A stretch of 64,000 bases of DNA from Podocnemis expansa (lineage: Eukaryota; Chordata; Testudines; Podocnemididae). Shown here in pieces: positions 58,591 to 64,000 of this stretch; position 1 is the first letter of the stretch, and each line of letters opens with the position of its first letter. The notes under the pieces are model-generated. The model had not been told where the DNA came from. It worked only from the letters and a program-made list of their open reading frames with translations, and did no database searches. The position numbers and the translations under genes are program-made. Location of the stretch: contig ML681994.1 in assembly GCA_007922195.1 (NCBI GenBank), forward strand, positions 52,433,404-52,497,403, read 5' to 3'.

Positions 58591-58700
58591 AAACAAAACA
58601 AAAACTAGAGACCTGTGGAACTTTTAGAGATCAACAATTTTGTCTATCACATCAGCTTTCATAGGCACAATCCCACTTCATCAGATGCATGAAATGGAAA
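58591..58700. repeat. Penelope-like terminal fragment
   Basis: AGAGACCTGTGGAACTTTTA, TCAGCTTTCATAGGCACAAT and CCACTTCATCAGATGCATG match the terminal sequence of the copies above. Confidence 0.6.
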
Positions 58701-61063
58701 ATACGGCATGTTAGCTGCTCATCGGCCTAGCTAGATTAAAGCTTGCACAGGTGTATCTACAAGTACTGCGGTCACATCTCTAGTTACACATTGGACATAT
58801 GCTTCGAAATGCAAAGACCAAAAATATGCAGAAGAGCAGCACACTGAACTGATTTACATAGCACACCCACACTGGATTTTTATGATACAATTTTATACTG
58901 GAGAAAATTAAATCAGAAAAGTAACTAATTTATTGCCTGGATTAATTATATTCTAGAACATTAACTGTATTTTGCATATCTATGACATTAAAATGGCAAG
59001 GTCTCTTGGGCCAACAACCAGCAGTTTTGTTTCCCAAATGATTGTAAGTTTTTGTATTGTTAAGTTTAAAAATTCAAAAAGAAAATTTTTTATGTATTAA
59101 AATAAGTATAGACAGATGTAATTAAGAACAGTCAGCTGCAGACCAACCTGGGGCAGTAATAAACACTGGAAACTTTTTTCACTATGGCAGTTGGCTTGTC
59201 TTAGCTTACATGTGGAAGCAACTTCTGCAAGACTTATACTGTAGCTTCACCAGATTCTAGACAGCAAGGTAGATAAAGCATATGTGTACTGCAGAGTCCA
59301 AGATGCAGAAGGATTCCTTACCTGCAACTGAGACTCCTGCGAAGTAAAAAGAGACTCAGACCAATTTGTGGGAAGTCCAGGTAAAGTAAATATCCTGAGA
59401 GCACGATGGGCTGAAGTCCTTTAAAGAAGAAACCCACAGCCTGAAAGGCCTGACCAATTAAAACTGGTTGATTCTTTTCTGTTTCTCTACTATGATAAAT
59501 TAATTTTATTCACATTCTTTCAGTCACATGGAGGAGAAACATGCTGCTGTGACTCATTGTGTTAAGTGGCAGAGCAAGACTGGGGAAATTAAGGAGCTGA
59601 CAAACAGGGTGGAACCCAACCCAAAGCATTCATACAAAAATTGTGTTAATGTGTTTGCTGAACTGAATTTTAGAACTCTTTACCTTCTGGTTCAGTTAAG
59701 ACATTCTGTTCACAGGTTTCCTGACTTTGCATGAAGGCACTGACTGACTGACTGTTTTTAAGCTATAGGTCCCTCCTGCAAGAGAGAAACAGCCTCAAGA
59801 GAAGGTAGAGTGGACTCTCTTGCCTTCTGCAAAGAAGCTAGTTCCTGCTCCACAAACTTGAAAATTCAATGTCCACAACAAGAGCACCTGTGCAATGCAT
59901 GCACCTTCAAGATACCTGCCCTCATTATTCACACGTGCATTAAAGGGCACCTGTATCTGATACTGATGAAGACCCACAGCCTAGGTTTTTAAGCTGCTAA
60001 CATGCATCAGTAGAGAGACTCAAACAAGGGGCAGAACTACAGGAGGACATCTACAGTACCTTTTGCTATGAAGGCTTGTTGGTCCACAACCATAAGCTAA
60101 TAAACCCTTCATACAAATAAATTCCAGCTTCACTGTTCAAGATTCTGAGTGTAATACTCTAAATTCAGCCAGTCATATTCCTTCTCTCTAGCTTTCACTG
60201 ATTCCACCAAACTCTTATGGGGAACATGGGAGATGTAGCTGTGGTCATTCCTTAAGAATGAAGAAAGGTCTTCCAACCCATCAGTTGGTCCAAAATGGGA
60301 GGCACAAGTAAGTCTATGATCCTAGCAACAGTACTTCTCAGTCACTGATTTAGTTAATTCCTGGACTATGTTTAACCAAGGTCTGTTGCAGTGAAGTGCC
60401 TCTGAAAATCATAGGCAGATAGATGTCTTCCTTGGTACTACTCCATAGAAAGCAGTGAGAGCAAGGAGAGAAACGTCATTTCTTGGTACTGCTCCATAGC
60501 AGACACACATATTTGGCACTGGAGGAATCTTTTGACTTACTGAACCCAAATAACAGCCTGCACCACACTGATCCTCAGCCTGAACCTACATAAACAGTTT
60601 TGGCTCTAAGTTAAGGGGGGCCCTGGCCTAGAACACTTTAAGTGCTGTGGGAAGCAGTTTTGATGGCTGTGCTTGAACACCTAGCACAAAGATGCGCCTA
60701 TGCCATGAGTACAGATACCTGCAGGAGTGCTGACTCTTTGCACCAAGGTGATGCTCAAGAACCAACATCTTCTCCAGTTGTGCTGAAAGATACTGAAACC
60801 TCCAATATAGGGCCCACAAAGCCAGTCGTGCAAGATTCATAGCAGCAGCACAATAGACCAGGAGTTACTGGACAGTGATACCTGGAATCATGGCTCCCAA
60901 CATGTACTCCAGCACATAGATTCAGGAGAGAAAAAATCCCCAGCTTTCTATACAAAGCTGCATCAAAGAGTTGCTAGCTTTCTCTTAGTCACTTCTGAAG
61001 AGACTACCTCATCTGATGAGCAGAAGTCCAGTATCACCAGACAATAAGCACTCAATTGATAAC
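58701..61063. other. Intergenic DNA; possible old DIRS gag remnant at about 60400-61050
   Basis: Mostly AT-rich. At 60430-60510 (plus) a phrase CTTGGTACTRCTCCATAG repeats, and the following sequence reads Ser/Thr/Pro-rich with SSDEQKS-type ends, reminiscent of DIRS gag but too decayed to assign. Confidence 0.25.
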
Positions 61064-61071
61064 ATCTTGAC

Positions 61072-61427
61072 CTATGTTTCCTCTAAGTTGTGCGCATGTG
61101 TGCACACACACAGGTTGTGAATCCCGCGCACACAACAAAATAAAGCATGCACAAAAAAATTCAGAAGTGTGAATATTTTTATGCTACTTTAAGAAAGCTG
61201 TTTCAAGTAGCATGTGTCAAATAAGGTTTTGTAATTTATACTATCATTTCCATCACCATATCAAAATAAAGTTGATGTATTAGTTGCATCATACACACTT
61301 GCTTTGTTGTGCTTACAATTTTGACCACAATTGCTGGAGTGTGCACAAATTTGCATACCAGTTCCAAAAATTTGCACAAAAGAAATTTTTTGCGCACACA
61401 GCCTACAAATAATTAGAGGGAACATTG
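61072..61427. mobile_element. hAT MITE, second copy of the 7824-8178 element
   Basis: 356 bp between exact duplications ATCTTGAC (61064-61071 and 61428-61435). In reverse complement it follows 7824-8178 throughout (GGCTGTGTGCGCAAAA, GTGTGTATGATGCAA, TATGGTGATGGAAATGAT). Confidence 0.92.
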
Positions 61428-61435
61428 ATCTTGAC

Positions 61436-62900
61436 CCATTTATATCAATTGATATCTCACCAACATTAATTTATAAATACCAAAGATGTGTTAAATGAGC
61501 TGTGATTCTGCTGGCTGAACTGCAGGTACTCCTTATTTCTAGAACTGGTCCACATCTTCTTTGAAGTGCTAGTAAAGTGACACACACTTTACTGTTTTGC
61601 ATCTGTTCTGTGCACTGGATTTAATTTTCCAAGACTATCCTTCTAGTACTTTTCATGAGTAAAGATTTCAATGTAATTCATGAGTTCAGCATGGTTCCAT
61701 TTTCATAACTTACTTTTGAAAGTTTGTTCCCTTTGTTCATAGAATAGTATTAAAAATAAATTTATAAAAATAGTTCATAGGTAGCCAATTGCATAAATGT
61801 ACAATTTTTTCTCCATTTGATGTATGAAATGCCAGCAGGAGATTCACTGTAATTCAGTTTAGTACATACATATGTCCTATTGTGTTTGCTGTATGAATAT
61901 TTATGAGGCAAGGAGTAACTACATTTCTCAGAACAAAATTTCATATACCAGTTGAAAAGTGACATTTTTATTTGAAACTAGCACAATAGTTATGAAAAAC
62001 GCAAGCACTTTGTTAAAATGATCATATGAGATTTAAGGCCCCCTGTTATAGAACACTGTGCTTGTGAAATGATTAATTATGCAATAAGCTGAATTTCAAA
62101 TAAAATGCATAGTCTGTTCAAAAACTAATACAAAAACATCTGTTTTATGGGTTTATGTGACATTTTTTGAAAAAAAAAAAAGATGCATAAGTATTGCTTT
62201 TGTTATAACATAACCTGCTCCAGATCCCATCAATAACTTGAGGTGAAGATCAAAACCTTTGGTAGAAGAGACTGGAAAAGAGCAAGGTACAGACCTGTAA
62301 TAAAAAGGAGAGATGAACAAATGTGTATTGTACTGTGCCCAAAGCATGCGTTATCACAACAAATGTAATGCTTATAAATAGTAATTCGGTACAAACACAA
62401 AGTCCAATAACATTAAGTGGCTGTGTTAGAACTCTAGAAATGTCAAGTGAAGCGGCTTGGTTTCCTATTTTTATATTTTTCTTGGAATAATAGTTTCAAG
62501 GCTTCTTTGTGGCAGAAGTTCACTATCCAGTGAAAAGGAAAAGAAAAAAACGTCAAGAAAGCTTGATTTAAAGCTTTGCAAGTCTCTGTGGTATCCCTTT
62601 ATATCAGGCCTTGACAAATGTATGTTTCTGGTTGCCTTGGTGACCAGTTCTAGTAGCCCATCACCTAGCTCCCTTGCAGGAATGTAATGTTCACTACTTT
62701 TTGGAGTGAACTAGGCTCTCCACGTCCCTACTGAGACCTAGTTTGATAGTGTCAATGTATATAGCAGAGCAGCACTGTTGGCACATTATGGCATATATGG
62801 CATACTTGATACCTGAGCCCTAACTTATACTTGCTGCACTTTTCAGTGACAGTTGACAGGAGATACACAAGGCATGTAAAATACCTGGCGTATCTCTCAT
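61436..62900. other. Intergenic AT-rich DNA, nothing recognised
   Basis: No long open frame, repeat end or RNA gene was seen. Confidence 0.3.
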
Positions 62901-62929
62901 CACCTCTCTAAGTCCCACTTTACCTACCT

Positions 62930-63524
62930 GTACATGCTACATGGCTTGCGAAGAGGGGGACTGAAAACAGGGGAGTTTGAGAGGGAAGGAGTTGGTGAAG
63001 CTCTGAGAAGGAGGCAAAGGCAATCCCCTAGCTGAAGGAGCAAGGGAGAGAGTGAAGCTTGGGTAAGTGAATTGCTAACTGTGTGTTTGTGTCTTTCCCT
63101 ATAGGTAATTTCTGTTCGTTGTTAGTTACTATGGGAACCAGGTCTGTGATTGTGTGATTGTCTGGGGACTGTTTGGACCATTGTTTCCTGCTCACCTTTG
63201 ATCACCAGCTTCAATCAGCCTTGTGATCACTCTTCCCCTGTGTGTTTAATGAGGGGCAAGGGCTGACCTAGGCAGAGAAGGCCTTAAAAGCCAGTGGCTG
63301 AGTGATCAGGGGGACTGAAAACAGGGGAGTCTGGGGAGGAGTTTGGTGAGACTGTGAGGGTAAAGAGGAGCCAAACTGCTTGTGCCAGTGCCACTTCTGT
63401 CTCCTCCACCTGTGCCTGTAGCTAGACAGACATCCTGAGCTTGGATATCTCTACCCAGATCCTGGTGTAGACTTGCAGGGACTGTGGCCTGCATTTCCCT
63501 GTCTCTGACAATCAGGCTGGGGAG
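62930..63524 (+). promoter_or_regulatory. CR1 5' UTR with duplicated segment
   Basis: GGGGGACTGAAAACAGGGGA occurs at about 62955 and again at 63309, about 350 bp apart, both followed by GTTTG/GTCTG and a GGTGA-rich run, directly before the CR1 ORF1. Repeated 5' units of this kind can hold the element's internal promoter; promoter activity is inferred. Confidence 0.5.
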
Positions 63525-64000
63525 ATGAATCAATGTGACAGGTGCCTTCTGGTGGAATCTCTCAGGAGGCAGGTGGGAGAGCTATAGGAGGAGGAGTCTA
63601 GGCTCAGGAGTATCCATGCCCTGGAGAAGTTCCTTGATAGCATCCACGAGGAGACATGCCAGGAGGAGGATACTGTCCAGGTGCTGAAGACTATTGCTGC
63701 ACCACTGGAGAAAGATGGGATGCCTATGGCAGAGGGAGGACACTGGCAGCTGGTTACCTCTGAGAGCAGACAGTGCTCAACCCCTGCTCACATCCCACCC
63801 TCCGCTGTGGTGGAGAACCATTAAGTTGTGGTAGAGACAATGGATGAGGTGGAAGAGGAGACGCCATGCATCCCCGAGGCTGGGAGGATCACAGCCACCA
63901 CAGCTAGGAGGAAACGTAGGGTTGTGGTGGTTAGGGACTCACTTCTGAGGGGGATGGAGGCACCTATCTGCGGGGGCGTTGCTGGGGCGGGGAAAGACCC
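63525..64000 (+). pseudogene. CR1 ORF1 5' part, runs off the right edge
   Basis: From the ATG at 63525 the frame reads MNQCDRCLLVESLRRQVGEL (CxxC plus coiled-coil start), stop, then LRSIHALEKFLDSIHEETC and onward, second stop (TAA), then RKRRVVVVRDSLLRGMEAPI. The last block corresponds to GDSLLRG of the esterase-like domain in CR1 ORF1, with Gly changed to Arg. Two in-frame stops mark it as inactive. Confidence 0.8.

Noticed and set aside
43000..64000. THAP2 or ZFC3H1, expected on the other side of TMEM19
   Set aside because: No THAP domain or zinc-finger exon was seen on either strand; likely beyond the right edge.

Overview
The window looks like nuclear DNA from a reptile, most probably a turtle (inference). 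It holds one protein-coding gene split by introns, no bacterial-style operons, and a dense, nested set of vertebrate transposons: CR1 LINEs of the kind common in turtles and crocodilians, DIRS-type tyrosine-recombinase retroelements, Penelope-like elements, many hAT-type DNA transposons, a Helitron remnant, a TA-flanked mariner-like element and a very short LTR. The species is not fixed by the sequence.

The only host gene recognised is TMEM19, on the minus strand. Its six coding exons lie between 40035 (start codon) and 26726 (stop codon). They join to exactly 336 codons plus stop, with consensus splice sites and every intron in phase 1. A CpG island at about 40.83-41.24 kb is the likely promoter with a non-coding first exon. 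About 2.6 kb of repeat-poor sequence below the stop codon is the likely 3' UTR. Most introns carry transposon insertions.

Layout: 1-4670, DIRS element (minus strand, runs off the left edge) whose RT region is split by a GC-rich hAT. 4.7-24 kb, intergenic DNA with hAT insertions, two TIR elements sharing ends, a 204-bp LTR, a composite hAT/Helitron block and a Penelope-like element with GIY-YIG remnants. 24.1-41.2 kb, TMEM19. 41.2-43.2 kb, C-rich DNA with degenerate repeats and one hAT. 43.2-48.9 kb, a second DIRS-like element with both terminal repeats and gag but no recognisable RT, RNase H or recombinase. 49-64 kb, intergenic DNA with a CR1 reverse-transcriptase pseudogene, a three-level hAT nest, further CR1 and hAT copies, and at the right edge the 5' end of a plus-strand CR1.

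Functionally, TMEM19 is the only gene expected to work. Every transposon reading frame seen carries stops, frameshifts or truncation. The main value of the region is its insertion history: many elements keep exact 8-bp target duplications, so their order of arrival can be read directly.
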